DNA from: Rhodococcus wratislaviensis
GTDB taxonomy: Bacteria; Actinomycetota; Actinomycetes; Mycobacteriales; Mycobacteriaceae
DNA length: 64,000 bases
NCBI RefSeq assembly: GCF_900455735.1
Contig: NZ_UAUI01000027.1
Span: forward strand, 275,613 to 339,612
Reading direction: 5' to 3'
Shown here: one piece after another, positions 17,291 through 25,593 of the stretch
How positions within the stretch are numbered: position 1 is the stretch's first letter
Layout of the letters: every line of letters starts with the position of its first letter
Made by a program: the position numbers and the translations under genes
Notes under the pieces: model-generated
Databases searched by the model: none
Told to the model about the DNA's origin: nothing
Seen by the model: the letters and a program-made list of their open reading frames with translations, nothing else

Positions 17291-19401
17291 CCACGGATCC
17301 GAGAACGCTGATCGACGACCCGACCCTGAGCCGTGAATACAAGGAGCAACTCCTCCAGGCCTGGGCCGCCTCCCGCGAGGAGGACGCGTCGTCCTGGCAG
17401 CCGTACCTCGACGAGTACGGGCTCGACAGGCGTGACCGGACTCCGTTCGCCGACCAGCGGTTCGTCGCACTGCTGGAGCACGGCAGCGACGCCCAGGCCG
17501 CGAACGCGTCCCGGACCGTTCTGGGGGAGCACCTGCGCCCGAATTCCCTCAACGTTCCCGACGACATGCTCGATCTCGGCGCGCGGGGCCTCGAATTCTT
17601 CGAGATGTTCCTCCCTGCTGCGAAAAGACTGGGATACGAATCCCGCGAACTCACCGACTACTACACGAGGTTCGACGCCGAGCGGGGGATGCGCCTGCAC
17701 GTGCTCGCCCGCGACGTCGACACCCTCGGACGCGGCCTCGAGGCGGCCCGCACCGAACTCGACGAGAACGAGAAGTGCCTCACCGCAGTGCGAACCGGGT
17801 GGAGGGGAGTGGCCGCCGCGGCCGCGATCGACGCCGCCGGCCGGCAGAACGTCCAGGCGGACGCCACCATTGGTCGGCTCCACGGACTCGCCGAGGTGCT
17901 GTTCGAGGCGAACCTCACGCTGAGCGCCGCGGTGACGACCAAGGCGTACAAGGTGGTGGCTCTGCACCAGCCGACGGTCGGGGGGTACAGCGCGGCCCAG
18001 ATCGACGTTCTCGCGCAGATCTACGCCGACGGCAAGGACGGCGACAACTCCGCCGCGAAGGACTGCATGGAAGACGCGTCCTACTGGTTCCCCGAACTCG
18101 CCGACGACGACTACCGGCACGTCAACGGCCTGTACAAGGACGGTGGCGGCGGCGCGCTCCGCAGACTCGACCGTGACGACGTGGTGCGGCGGGCCGCCGG
18201 AATCACCAAGGACTGGCTCGACGCGAACTTCCGGCACGTGTACGAGGAGAAGCAGCAGGAGTTCACCGCTGCGTGTGCGGACTGCGCCGTAGCGGTGCAC
18301 GCCGCCTACGACGCCGTCGTCGCCGAGGCGCGGTCGATCGAGGTGCAGCCCGGGTTTCGTCCCGAGGACACTCCCGATCCGGCGCCCGCGCCGAGGGTGC
18401 CGGAGGTGCGGAACGCGGACACAGTCCCAGCCGCTGCGCCCGCTCCCGTCCCTGCGGCGCCGGCGGCGCCCGCCGCGTCACCTGCGACGGACGTCCCGGC
18501 GTACGTCCCGCCTCGATCCGGTGGTGGGGACGCGGCCACCAGTCCGATGGCCGCCGCGCCACCGATGACCGCTGCGCCACCGGCAACGGCACCACCGATG
18601 GCCGCCGTGCCACCGATGACCGCCGTGCCACCGATGACCGCCGTGCCACCGATGACTACTGCCCCGGGCCTCGGGAGCATTCCCGGTCCCGGCGATCTGG
18701 TGCGTCAGGGGCTCGCCGGAGGTCTGGCGGATCTCGGTTCGATCCTTCGCCCGTTGATCGAGGACACCGTCTCCGCCCTCACCGACAGGGACGACGAGGA
18801 ACGGAACACCGAGGACCTCGGCGACGAACACACCGATCCGCGGGAGGACGACGGCGAGTCGGCCGACGGCGCGTCACACGACAAGAGCCTCGAACTGAAC
18901 CTCGACGGAAAGTCGTGGACGCTCGCCGTCGATGCCGACGGTCAGGGAATTCACCTCGAGATGAGCGACGGCCAGGGTGGGACGTCCAGGTTCGGAGTCG
19001 AGATCGGCCCGGACGGTCTGCCGCAGATCACGGCGGAAACCGATGCGGGCGAGGGAGACGCCGGCGACGCCGACTGCGCACCTGCCTCGCCGACACCGGA
19101 ATCGCAGGTCAGCGGTGGTGCCGACGACACCGCGGACGCGACAACCGAAGAAGAGCCGACGCCCGGCCGACCCGCCGCGGACGACGTGCCGGACCACGAG
19201 AACGCACCGGCCCTTGCGCCTGCCGGAGACGCCGCAGCCGTCCCGCAACCACAGGTGGTGTCAGTGCAGCAGGAGCCGGTACCCGAGACGCCCGCCGGGC
19301 CCCCGCCGCTGGACGAACCGCGGTCCGCACCCGAACTGGCGACAGGTCCCGTGACCGGATTCGACAGCGGCGCCGAGTTGGCCGAGGCCGGGCCGCTGTG
19401 A
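17287..19401 (+). CDS. Large Ala/Pro-rich protein, candidate type VII substrate (Rv3439c position)
   Basis: 704 residues. GTG at 17287 overlaps the upstream stop (GTGA). The N-terminal ~370 residues are helical and charged, with several Trp and Tyr positions (QAWAASREEDASSWQPYLDEYG; DDDYRHVNGLYKDGGGG). A Pro/Ala-rich linker at about 375-480 contains a short tandem repeat. The C-terminal third is very acidic with an SLELNLDGKSWTLAVDADGQG region and then Pro/Glu-rich disorder. It has no signal peptide or transmembrane helix. A helical WXG-like head plus a long low-complexity tail resembles EspI/PPE-like ESX substrates, but no diagnostic domain is seen. It is at the position of Rv3439c (Ala/Pro-rich). 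Confidence 0.72.
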   Translation: MTTDPRTLIDDPTLSREYKEQLLQAWAASREEDASSWQPYLDEYGLDRRDRTPFADQRFVALLEHGSDAQAANASRTVLGEHLRPNSLNVPDDMLDLGARGLEFFEMFLPAAKRLGYESRELTDYYTRFDAERGMRLHVLARDVDTLGRGLEAARTELDENEKCLTAVRTGWRGVAAAAAIDAAGRQNVQADATIGRLHGLAEVLFEANLTLSAAVTTKAYKVVALHQPTVGGYSAAQIDVLAQIYADGKDGDNSAAKDCMEDASYWFPELADDDYRHVNGLYKDGGGGALRRLDRDDVVRRAAGITKDWLDANFRHVYEEKQQEFTAACADCAVAVHAAYDAVVAEARSIEVQPGFRPEDTPDPAPAPRVPEVRNADTVPAAAPAPVPAAPAAPAASPATDVPAYVPPRSGGGDAATSPMAAAPPMTAAPPATAPPMAAVPPMTAVPPMTAVPPMTTAPGLGSIPGPGDLVRQGLAGGLADLGSILRPLIEDTVSALTDRDDEERNTEDLGDEHTDPREDDGESADGASHDKSLELNLDGKSWTLAVDADGQGIHLEMSDGQGGTSRFGVEIGPDGLPQITAETDAGEGDAGDADCAPASPTPESQVSGGADDTADATTEEEPTPGRPAADDVPDHENAPALAPAGDAAAVPQPQVVSVQQEPVPETPAGPPPLDEPRSAPELATGPVTGFDSGAELAEAGPL
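18545..18660 (+). repeat. 18-base tandem repeat coding for PPM(T/A)A(V/A)
   Basis: About six imperfect copies of an 18-base unit of the form GATGACCGCCGTGCCACC lie inside the Pro/Ala linker of the preceding gene. The last three copies are nearly identical, which points to recent slippage or unequal crossover; copy number is likely to vary between strains. Confidence 0.85.
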
Positions 19402-19622
19402 GCCACCGAGCCGCACAGTTGCGTGCACAACGGGCACAGATGCGAGCCGACCTGGACATGTTCCGGGAGCGGATCGACGAGCGCAGGGCCAGAGACGAGG
19501 AAGCCACGGCGAACCGGTCCGGCCGCGGCCGGACCGAGTCTGCAACGGCACCACCCGCGGCCGCGCAACCGAGAACACTCGACGACGACGAGTTCTATCG
19601 GCCGCGCAGCTGGCTGGTGTGA
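19398..19622 (+). CDS. Small hypothetical protein with conserved-looking YRPRSWLV tail
   Basis: 74 residues. GTG at 19398 overlaps the upstream stop by four bases, making a chain of three coupled genes. The N-terminal half is a charged helix (RAAQLRAQRAQMRADLDMFR) likely to form a coiled coil, then a disordered Ala/Pro stretch, then a DDDEFYRPRSWLV C-terminus. No family is recognised. The overlap, matching codon usage and the non-random tail support it as a real gene. An adaptor or chaperone role for the large partner is possible but unproven. Confidence 0.65.
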   Translation: MSHRAAQLRAQRAQMRADLDMFRERIDERRARDEEATANRSGRGRTESATAPPAAAQPRTLDDDEFYRPRSWLV

Positions 19623-19631
19623 CCCGAGACC

Positions 19632-20468
19632 TCAGATGTGCGGGAGCACACCCTCGAAGCCGGCGTCGGTGTGCTCCTCGTGCGGGTCGACGAGCGTGGT
19701 GTGGGGGAGTTCGGCGTCCGCCTTCGCGAACACCTCGTACTTCTTGTCCTCGGTGAGGTGATAGAGCAGGAAGCCGGTGAGCAACGCGCGCGTGATCTGC
19801 TGGGTCTTCCGCTCGGAACCGCCGATACCGAGTGCACCCAGCAGGCGGCGGCCTTCGGTGAGCCCGGACTCCTTGGCCCCGTTGACGGCGCGCAGAACGT
19901 GTTCTCCACCCCACGCCTCGGCCAGCGCCTTGGCGTTGCTGTTCATGGTGTCGATGTCGGCACCGGCGACGACGAGACCCGGCGCTGTGATCTTGGACGC
20001 ATACTTCTCGGCCTTCGGTGCGGTCGGAGCCGGGAACAGGGCGGCGACCGCCGACACGTCCCGTTGCGCGGCGGCGAGCACCGCCACACCCGCACCCATC
20101 CCGTGTCCTGCGAACGCGACGCGGTCGGGCTGCACGCTGATCTGGCCGGGACCGAGCCGCACGCCCACACAGATGTCGAGGGTGGCCCGCAGGTCGGTGG
20201 CGAGGCCCAGGTGGGAGGGCACGGGACCGCGTTCACTGTTGGGGGCGGCCACGACGATTCCCCACGAAGCCAGATGCTCGAGCGTCTTCCGGTAATGGTC
20301 GGCACCTGCCATCCAGCTGTGCGCGAACGCGACGGCCGGCAGGTTGAAGCCTGATTCGGGCGTGTATACGACGCCCGGCTGTCCGGCGAGGGCGAGGTCA
20401 CCCCGCAGCACGCGGTGCGGTCCACGCTTGGACAGTTCACGGGCCAGGGTCTTCGGTTTCGGCGCCAC
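19632..20468 (-). CDS. Alpha/beta hydrolase (dienelactone hydrolase-like), Rv3438 position
   Basis: 278 residues, convergent with the small-protein operon (10 bases apart) and divergent from glmS. It has the alpha/beta-hydrolase layout: FAHSWMAG oxyanion region, the nucleophile elbow written GHGMGAG, and LVVAGADIDTM near the expected acid residue. The elbow has His-Gly-Met where most hydrolases have Ser (GxSxG), so the nucleophile is absent in the usual form and the protein may be non-catalytic or use another residue. GTG at 20468 gives a length close to Rv3438 (280 residues). The ribosome site is weak, so the start is uncertain. Confidence 0.75.
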   Translation of the reverse strand: MAPKPKTLARELSKRGPHRVLRGDLALAGQPGVVYTPESGFNLPAVAFAHSWMAGADHYRKTLEHLASWGIVVAAPNSERGPVPSHLGLATDLRATLDICVGVRLGPGQISVQPDRVAFAGHGMGAGVAVLAAAQRDVSAVAALFPAPTAPKAEKYASKITAPGLVVAGADIDTMNSNAKALAEAWGGEHVLRAVNGAKESGLTEGRRLLGALGIGGSERKTQQITRALLTGFLLYHLTEDKKYEVFAKADAELPHTTLVDPHEEHTDAGFEGVLPHI

Positions 20469-20565
20469 GGGGAGAACGTTATCCGATTCGCGGCCCGGCG
20501 AGAGAGCCGATGCGGCCCACACTCCGACTTCGCCGCGTCGCCCGGTCCAAGTACCCTGATGAACC

Positions 20566-22428
20566 ATGTGCGGAATCGTGGGATACGTCGGCCACCGGCA
20601 GGCTCTGACTGTTGTGGTGGAGGCCTTGCGGCGAATGGAATACCGCGGATACGACTCTGCCGGTATCGCCGTGCTCGACGGACACGGCGGCATGGCGGTC
20701 GAGCGGAAGGCGGGTCGTCTCGCGAATCTCGAGGCCGAACTCGACGAGATCGGGGCCGAGCACTTCACCGGGAGCACCGGGATCGGTCACACGCGGTGGG
20801 CCACGCACGGCAGGCCGACCGACCGCAACGCGCACCCGCACCGTGATGCGGGCAACACGGTTGCCGTCGTGCACAACGGCATCATCGAGAACTTCGCCCC
20901 GCTGCGGGCCGAACTCGAGCACGACGGAGTCGACTTCTCCAGCGACACCGACACCGAGGTGGCGGTGCACCTTGTCGCCCGGGCCTACGCCTCGGGTGAG
21001 ACGGCCGGTGACTTCGTCGCGAGCGCGCTGAGCGTGCTGCGCAGGCTGGAGGGCGCGTTCACGCTCGTCTTCACCCACTCGGATCACCCGGACACCATCG
21101 TCGCGGCGCGTCGCTCGACGCCTCTCGTCATCGGTGTCGGCGAGGGAGAGACGTTCCTCGGGTCCGATGTCGCGGCGTTCATCGAGCACACCCGTGACGC
21201 GGTCGAGCTGGGGCAGGACCAGGTCGTGGTGATCACCGCGGACGGGTACTCGATTCTGAACTTCGACGGATCCGAGGCGCAGGGCCGCCCGTTCCGCATC
21301 GACTGGGACCTCGCCGCCGCCGAGAAGGGCGGCCACGACTACTTCATGCTCAAGGAGATCGAAGAGCAGCCGGCCGCAGTCGCAGACACCCTGCTCGGTC
21401 ACTTCCAGGACGGGAAGATCGTCCTCGACGAGCAGCGCTTGTCGGATCAGGAGCTGCGCGACGTCGACAAGGTCTTCGTCGTCGCCTGCGGCAGTGCCTA
21501 CCACTCGGGGCTGCTCGCGAAGTACGCCATCGAGCACTGGACCCGGCTGCCCGTCGAGGTCGAGCTCGCCAGCGAATTCCGCTACCGCGACCCGGTCCTG
21601 GACCGGTCGACGCTGGTCGTGGCCATCTCGCAGTCCGGTGAGACGGCCGACACCCTGGAGGCCGTGCGCCACGCCAAGGACCAGAAGGCTCGGGTGCTGG
21701 CAGTGTGCAACACGAACGGCGCCCAGATTCCGCGCGAGGCCGACGCCGTCCTCTACACCCGGGCGGGTCCGGAGATCGGTGTCGCGTCGACCAAGGCGTT
21801 CCTCGCGCAGGTCACGGCGAACTACCTGGTCGGCCTGGCGCTCGCCCAGGCCCGCGGCACCAAGTACCCGGACGAGGTCGCTCGCGAATACGCCGATCTC
21901 GAGGCCATGCCCGACCTGGTGAGCCGGGTACTCGACACGGTCGAGCCGGTGCGGGCGCTGGCGCGGGAGCTGGCGTCCTCGTCGACGGTGCTGTTCCTGG
22001 GCCGCCATGTCGGTTACCCCGTGGCGCTCGAGGGTGCACTCAAGCTCAAGGAGCTGGCGTACATGCACGCCGAGGGCTTCGCGGCTGGTGAGCTCAAGCA
22101 CGGTCCGATCGCGTTGATCGAGGACGGGCTGCCGGTGATCATCGTGATGCCGTCCCCGAAGGGGCGTGCGGTGCTGCACTCGAAGCTGCTGAGCAACATC
22201 CGGGAGATCCAGGCCCGCGGTGCGCGGACCGTCGTGATCGCGGAGGAGGGCGACGAGGCCGTGCGCCCGTTCGCCGACCACCTGATCGAGATCCCGGCAG
22301 CGCCGACGCTGCTGCAGCCGCTGCTGTCGACGGTGCCGTTGCAGGTGTTCGCTGCGGAGGTCGCGCAGACACGGGGCTACGACGTCGACAAGCCGCGTAA
22401 CCTCGCGAAGTCCGTCACCGTCGAATAG
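20566..22428 (+). CDS. glmS: Glutamine-fructose-6-phosphate aminotransferase (isomerizing)
   Basis: 620 residues. It makes glucosamine-6-phosphate from fructose-6-phosphate and glutamine, the first step to UDP-GlcNAc. The N-terminal glutaminase has Cys2 as nucleophile (MCGIVGYVG), RWATHGRP and NGIIENF. Two SIS isomerase domains follow (ACGSAYHSG, AISQSGETADT; LFLGRHVGYPVALEGALKLKEL). The C-terminus ends KPRNLAKSVTVE, as in the family. ATG at 20566. It is divergent from the hydrolase and functionally linked to the upstream glmM. Confidence 0.98.
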   Translation: MCGIVGYVGHRQALTVVVEALRRMEYRGYDSAGIAVLDGHGGMAVERKAGRLANLEAELDEIGAEHFTGSTGIGHTRWATHGRPTDRNAHPHRDAGNTVAVVHNGIIENFAPLRAELEHDGVDFSSDTDTEVAVHLVARAYASGETAGDFVASALSVLRRLEGAFTLVFTHSDHPDTIVAARRSTPLVIGVGEGETFLGSDVAAFIEHTRDAVELGQDQVVVITADGYSILNFDGSEAQGRPFRIDWDLAAAEKGGHDYFMLKEIEEQPAAVADTLLGHFQDGKIVLDEQRLSDQELRDVDKVFVVACGSAYHSGLLAKYAIEHWTRLPVEVELASEFRYRDPVLDRSTLVVAISQSGETADTLEAVRHAKDQKARVLAVCNTNGAQIPREADAVLYTRAGPEIGVASTKAFLAQVTANYLVGLALAQARGTKYPDEVAREYADLEAMPDLVSRVLDTVEPVRALARELASSSTVLFLGRHVGYPVALEGALKLKELAYMHAEGFAAGELKHGPIALIEDGLPVIIVMPSPKGRAVLHSKLLSNIREIQARGARTVVIAEEGDEAVRPFADHLIEIPAAPTLLQPLLSTVPLQVFAAEVAQTRGYDVDKPRNLAKSVTVE

Positions 22429-22461
22429 CAGCGACCGTGGGGGCGTGGCAGGGCCGCGCCC

Positions 22462-22836
22462 CTACGGAGTGACGACGACGGTGCCGGTCATCTCGGGGTG
22501 CAGCGAACACGTGTAGTCGTAGGTCCCCGGTTCGGTGAACGTGTACGTGAACGTGCCGGTCTGCATCAACCGGCTCCGCAGCACACTCTTCGCGGCGCCG
22601 ACACCCACCACGTCGTGGGTGACACCCTTGTCGTCGAAATTCCAGGTGACGGTGTCTCCCGCCTTGACGGTGAGCGTCGCGGGCGCGTACGCCATGTTCG
22701 CGACCTGCACGACAGGTCCGGTCGGGGCCTCGGGCGCCGCGGTGTCCGGCGAACCGCACCCGGACACGACGCCCGCCATCGAAATGCTTGCGGCGAGAGC
22801 CACTCCGGCGATCCACGAGCTTCCACGTCCACGCAT
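22462..22836 (-). CDS. Cupredoxin-domain (plastocyanin-like) lipoprotein
   Basis: 124 residues. A signal peptide ends in a lipobox (VVSG-Cys27), so the mature protein is predicted to be a membrane-anchored lipoprotein outside the cell membrane. The remaining ~95 residues form a cupredoxin domain with all four type-1 copper ligands: His74 (GVTHDVV), Cys110, His113 and Met116 (YTCSLHPEM). The likely role is electron transfer or copper handling. It is convergent with glmS and starts 52 bases from the divergent nnrD. The start at 22836 gives a standard lipoprotein signal. Confidence 0.88.
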   Translation of the reverse strand: MRGRGSSWIAGVALAASISMAGVVSGCGSPDTAAPEAPTGPVVQVANMAYAPATLTVKAGDTVTWNFDDKGVTHDVVGVGAAKSVLRSRLMQTGTFTYTFTEPGTYDYTCSLHPEMTGTVVVTP

Positions 22837-22888
22837 GACGTCGAGCGTAGTCTGACCCGGTACCGACCCTTCTCGCCGAGGAGTTCCC

Positions 22889-24370
22889 ATGCGGGGCTAC
22901 TACACCGCTGACGAGGTTCGAGCCGCAGAGGCGCCGTTGCTGGCGTCTCTTCCCGACGGCGCACTGATGAAACGCGCCGCGCATGGGCTCGCCACGGTGA
23001 TGGCGGCGGAACTGCGAGCGCGGACCGGGGGCGTCGCCGGTCGCACGATCACGGTGCTGATGGGGTCCGGGGACAACGGCGGCGACGCGCTGTGGGCGGC
23101 GTCGATGCTGCGCAGGCGCGGTGTCGCGACCACCGCGGTCCTGCTCAAACCGGAGAAGGCGCACGAGGCCGGGCTGGCCGCGTTCACCGCGGCCGGTGGC
23201 CGGGTGGCAGTCCCGTCCGACGATCTGGGGCTGCCCGATCTGGTGATCGACGGGATCGTGGGAATCTCCGGCAGGGGGTCGCTGCGACCCGACGCTGCGG
23301 ACCTGGTCGACCGGATCGAGGCACCGATCGTGTCGGCGGACCTGCCGAGCGGTGTGGACCCGGACACGGGGGCAGTCGACGGGCCCGCCGTGCGCGCCGC
23401 CGTCACCGTCGCATTCGGTGCCCTCAAACCGGTTCATGCGCTCGGCGCGGCGCACTGCGGCCGAGTCGAGCTCGTGGACATCGGACTGTTGCTCGGCGAA
23501 GCCGGGATCACCGCCCTCGACGCCGCCGACGTGGGTGCCGCGTGGCCGGTGCCGGGGGCGGACGACGACAAGTACTCGCAGGGTGTGGTGGGCGTGGTCG
23601 CAGGCAGCGACGGCTACCCGGGCGCCGGTGTGTTGTGTACGGGCGCCGCGGTCACGGCCACGTCGGGGCTCGTCCGCTACGCCGGGCCGTGCACGAACGA
23701 GGTGCTCGCGCACTCGCCGGAGGTGATCGCGACCGCCGATCTCGCGAAGGCGGGACGCGTCCAGTCGTGGGTGGTCGGGCCGGGTATGGGAACCGACGAC
23801 GCCGCCCGACGCACCCTGCGGAGGCTGCTCGACTCCGACGTGCCCGTCTTGGTCGACGCGGACGGTCTGACCCTGCTCGCCGAGGACCCGGACCTGGTGC
23901 GGTCGCGGACCGCAGCGACACTGCTGACCCCGCACGCCGGGGAGTTCGCCCGGCTGACCGGGAAGGATCCGGGTCCGGACCGGGTGGCGTCGGCACGTTC
24001 TCTCGCTGCCGACTGGAACGTGCACCTGCTGCTCAAGGGGCGGGCCACGGTGATCGCGGAACCCGGGGGCCGGATCTTCGTCAACGAGGCGGGCGGGTCG
24101 TGGTCCGCCACCGCGGGGGCGGGGGACGTGCTCGCCGGGATCGTCGGCTCGCTCATGGCCGCGGGTATCGCTCCGGCCCGGGCCGCAGCGGTGGGGGCGC
24201 GAGCTCACTCGCTGGCCGCGAACCTGGCGGCCCGAGGCGGTGGCGCGGACCTCTCCGCAGGCCGCGGTACAGCACCGATCTCCGCCGGGACGCTGCTCGC
24301 GCACCTCAGGGAGTCGATCAGAGTTCTCCGTGCGGGGGTGTCCCCCGAAGAAATGCCGGCCTCATCGTGA
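22889..24370 (+). CDS. nnrD: Bifunctional NAD(P)H-hydrate epimerase / ADP-dependent dehydratase
   Basis: 493 residues. It repairs damaged NAD(P)H hydrates. The N-terminal epimerase (YjeF_N) domain covers about 1-210 with MGSGDNGGDALWAA and SADLPSGVDPDTG. The C-terminal kinase-fold dehydratase covers about 225-480 with VGPGMGTDD, LVDADGLTLL, TPHAGEFARL and the NEAGGSWSATAGAGDVLAG phosphate loop. The order and fusion match Rv3433c. ATG at 22889. The stop overlaps a possible GTG start of alr. Confidence 0.95.
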   Translation: MRGYYTADEVRAAEAPLLASLPDGALMKRAAHGLATVMAAELRARTGGVAGRTITVLMGSGDNGGDALWAASMLRRRGVATTAVLLKPEKAHEAGLAAFTAAGGRVAVPSDDLGLPDLVIDGIVGISGRGSLRPDAADLVDRIEAPIVSADLPSGVDPDTGAVDGPAVRAAVTVAFGALKPVHALGAAHCGRVELVDIGLLLGEAGITALDAADVGAAWPVPGADDDKYSQGVVGVVAGSDGYPGAGVLCTGAAVTATSGLVRYAGPCTNEVLAHSPEVIATADLAKAGRVQSWVVGPGMGTDDAARRTLRRLLDSDVPVLVDADGLTLLAEDPDLVRSRTAATLLTPHAGEFARLTGKDPGPDRVASARSLAADWNVHLLLKGRATVIAEPGGRIFVNEAGGSWSATAGAGDVLAGIVGSLMAAGIAPARAAAVGARAHSLAANLAARGGGADLSAGRGTAPISAGTLLAHLRESIRVLRAGVSPEEMPASS

Positions 24371-24387
24371 ATGGCAGGATCGAACAC

Positions 24388-25593
24388 ATGACGCTTGCTG
24401 AAGCAGTACCGGCCGACGACCACGGACACAGCGAACCCGCAGCGCCCGCACAGGCGGCGCCGGCACCGCAGGCCGAGGCCGTGGTCGATCTGGATGCGAT
24501 TGCGCACAACGTCCGTATCCTGCGCGACAGCGCCCGGGACGCGGCGATGATGGCCGTCGTGAAGGCGGACGGCTACAACCACGGCGCGGTACCCGTGGCA
24601 CGCGCAGCGCTGGCCGCCGGAGCATCGGAACTGGGCGTGACGACAGTGTCCGAGGCACTCACTCTGCGCCGCGCCGGCATCGACGCACCCGTCCTCGCGT
24701 GGCTGCACACCGTCGACGCCGATTTCGCCCCCGCGATCGCGGCCGGGGTCGAACTCGGCGTCTCCTCGCCCCGCCACCTCGCCGCGGTGGTCGCTGCGGC
24801 CCGGAGCGTCGGCACCACGGCGATTGTGACGATCAAGGTCGACACCGGACTGAATCGCAACGGGGTGGCACCCGACGAGCTGGCGCAGGTCCTCGTCGAT
24901 CTGGCGCGCGCACAGGCCGAGGGATCGGTGCGGCTGCGCGGCATCTTCTCGCATCTGGCCCACGCCGACGAGCCGCACCACGCCTGGATCGATTCCCAGC
25001 GCGATCGCCTGGTCGGCGCGATCGCAGATGCCAAGCGTCAGGGGCTGGTCCCCGAAGTGGTGCACCTGTCCAATTCCGCGGCCACCCTGACCCGTCCCGA
25101 CCTGCGGTTTGACATGGTTCGCCCGGGAATCGCGATATATGGGTTGTCGCCCGTTCCCGAACTCGGTCAGTTCGGGTTGCGCCCGGCGATGACACTGCGA
25201 TCGAGGGTGGCTCTGGTGAAGAAGGTAGCGGCAGGTGAAGGCGTGTCCTACGGGCACCAGTGGGTGGCCCCACGGGATACGACGGTGGCGCTGCTGCCGT
25301 TCGGGTACGCCGACGGGCTGCCGCGCTCGCTCAGCGGCCGTTTCGAGGTCCAGCTGGGTTCGGAGCGACGTCCGGGGATCGGACGCGTCTGCATGGACCA
25401 GGTGGTCGTCGATCTCGGACCGGACGGCGGCGGAGTCCGGGAGGGGGACACCGCGGTGTTCTTCGGCAACGGCGACCTCGGCGAGCCCAACGCGCAGGCG
25501 TGGGCCGACGAACTGGACACCATCCATTACGAGGTGGTGACCGGGGTACGCGGACGCACGGTGCGCAGTTACGTCGGCGGGACGGGCACCTAG
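24388..25593 (+). CDS. alr: Alanine racemase
   Basis: 401 residues. Alr is the PLP enzyme that makes D-alanine for peptidoglycan. The PLP lysine is Lys59 (VVKADGYNHG); the opposing catalytic Tyr lies in GEGVSYGHQW; RVCMDQVVVD and the substrate-site HYEVVTG-like end (IHYEVVTGVRGRTVR) are present. The first ~30 residues are an Ala/Pro/Gln extension not found in most Alr. ATG at 24388 was chosen; GTG at 24367, overlapping the nnrD stop as GTGA, is a real alternative adding 7 residues. It ends directly against the next gene. Confidence 0.96.
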   Translation: MTLAEAVPADDHGHSEPAAPAQAAPAPQAEAVVDLDAIAHNVRILRDSARDAAMMAVVKADGYNHGAVPVARAALAAGASELGVTTVSEALTLRRAGIDAPVLAWLHTVDADFAPAIAAGVELGVSSPRHLAAVVAAARSVGTTAIVTIKVDTGLNRNGVAPDELAQVLVDLARAQAEGSVRLRGIFSHLAHADEPHHAWIDSQRDRLVGAIADAKRQGLVPEVVHLSNSAATLTRPDLRFDMVRPGIAIYGLSPVPELGQFGLRPAMTLRSRVALVKKVAAGEGVSYGHQWVAPRDTTVALLPFGYADGLPRSLSGRFEVQLGSERRPGIGRVCMDQVVVDLGPDGGGVREGDTAVFFGNGDLGEPNAQAWADELDTIHYEVVTGVRGRTVRSYVGGTGT

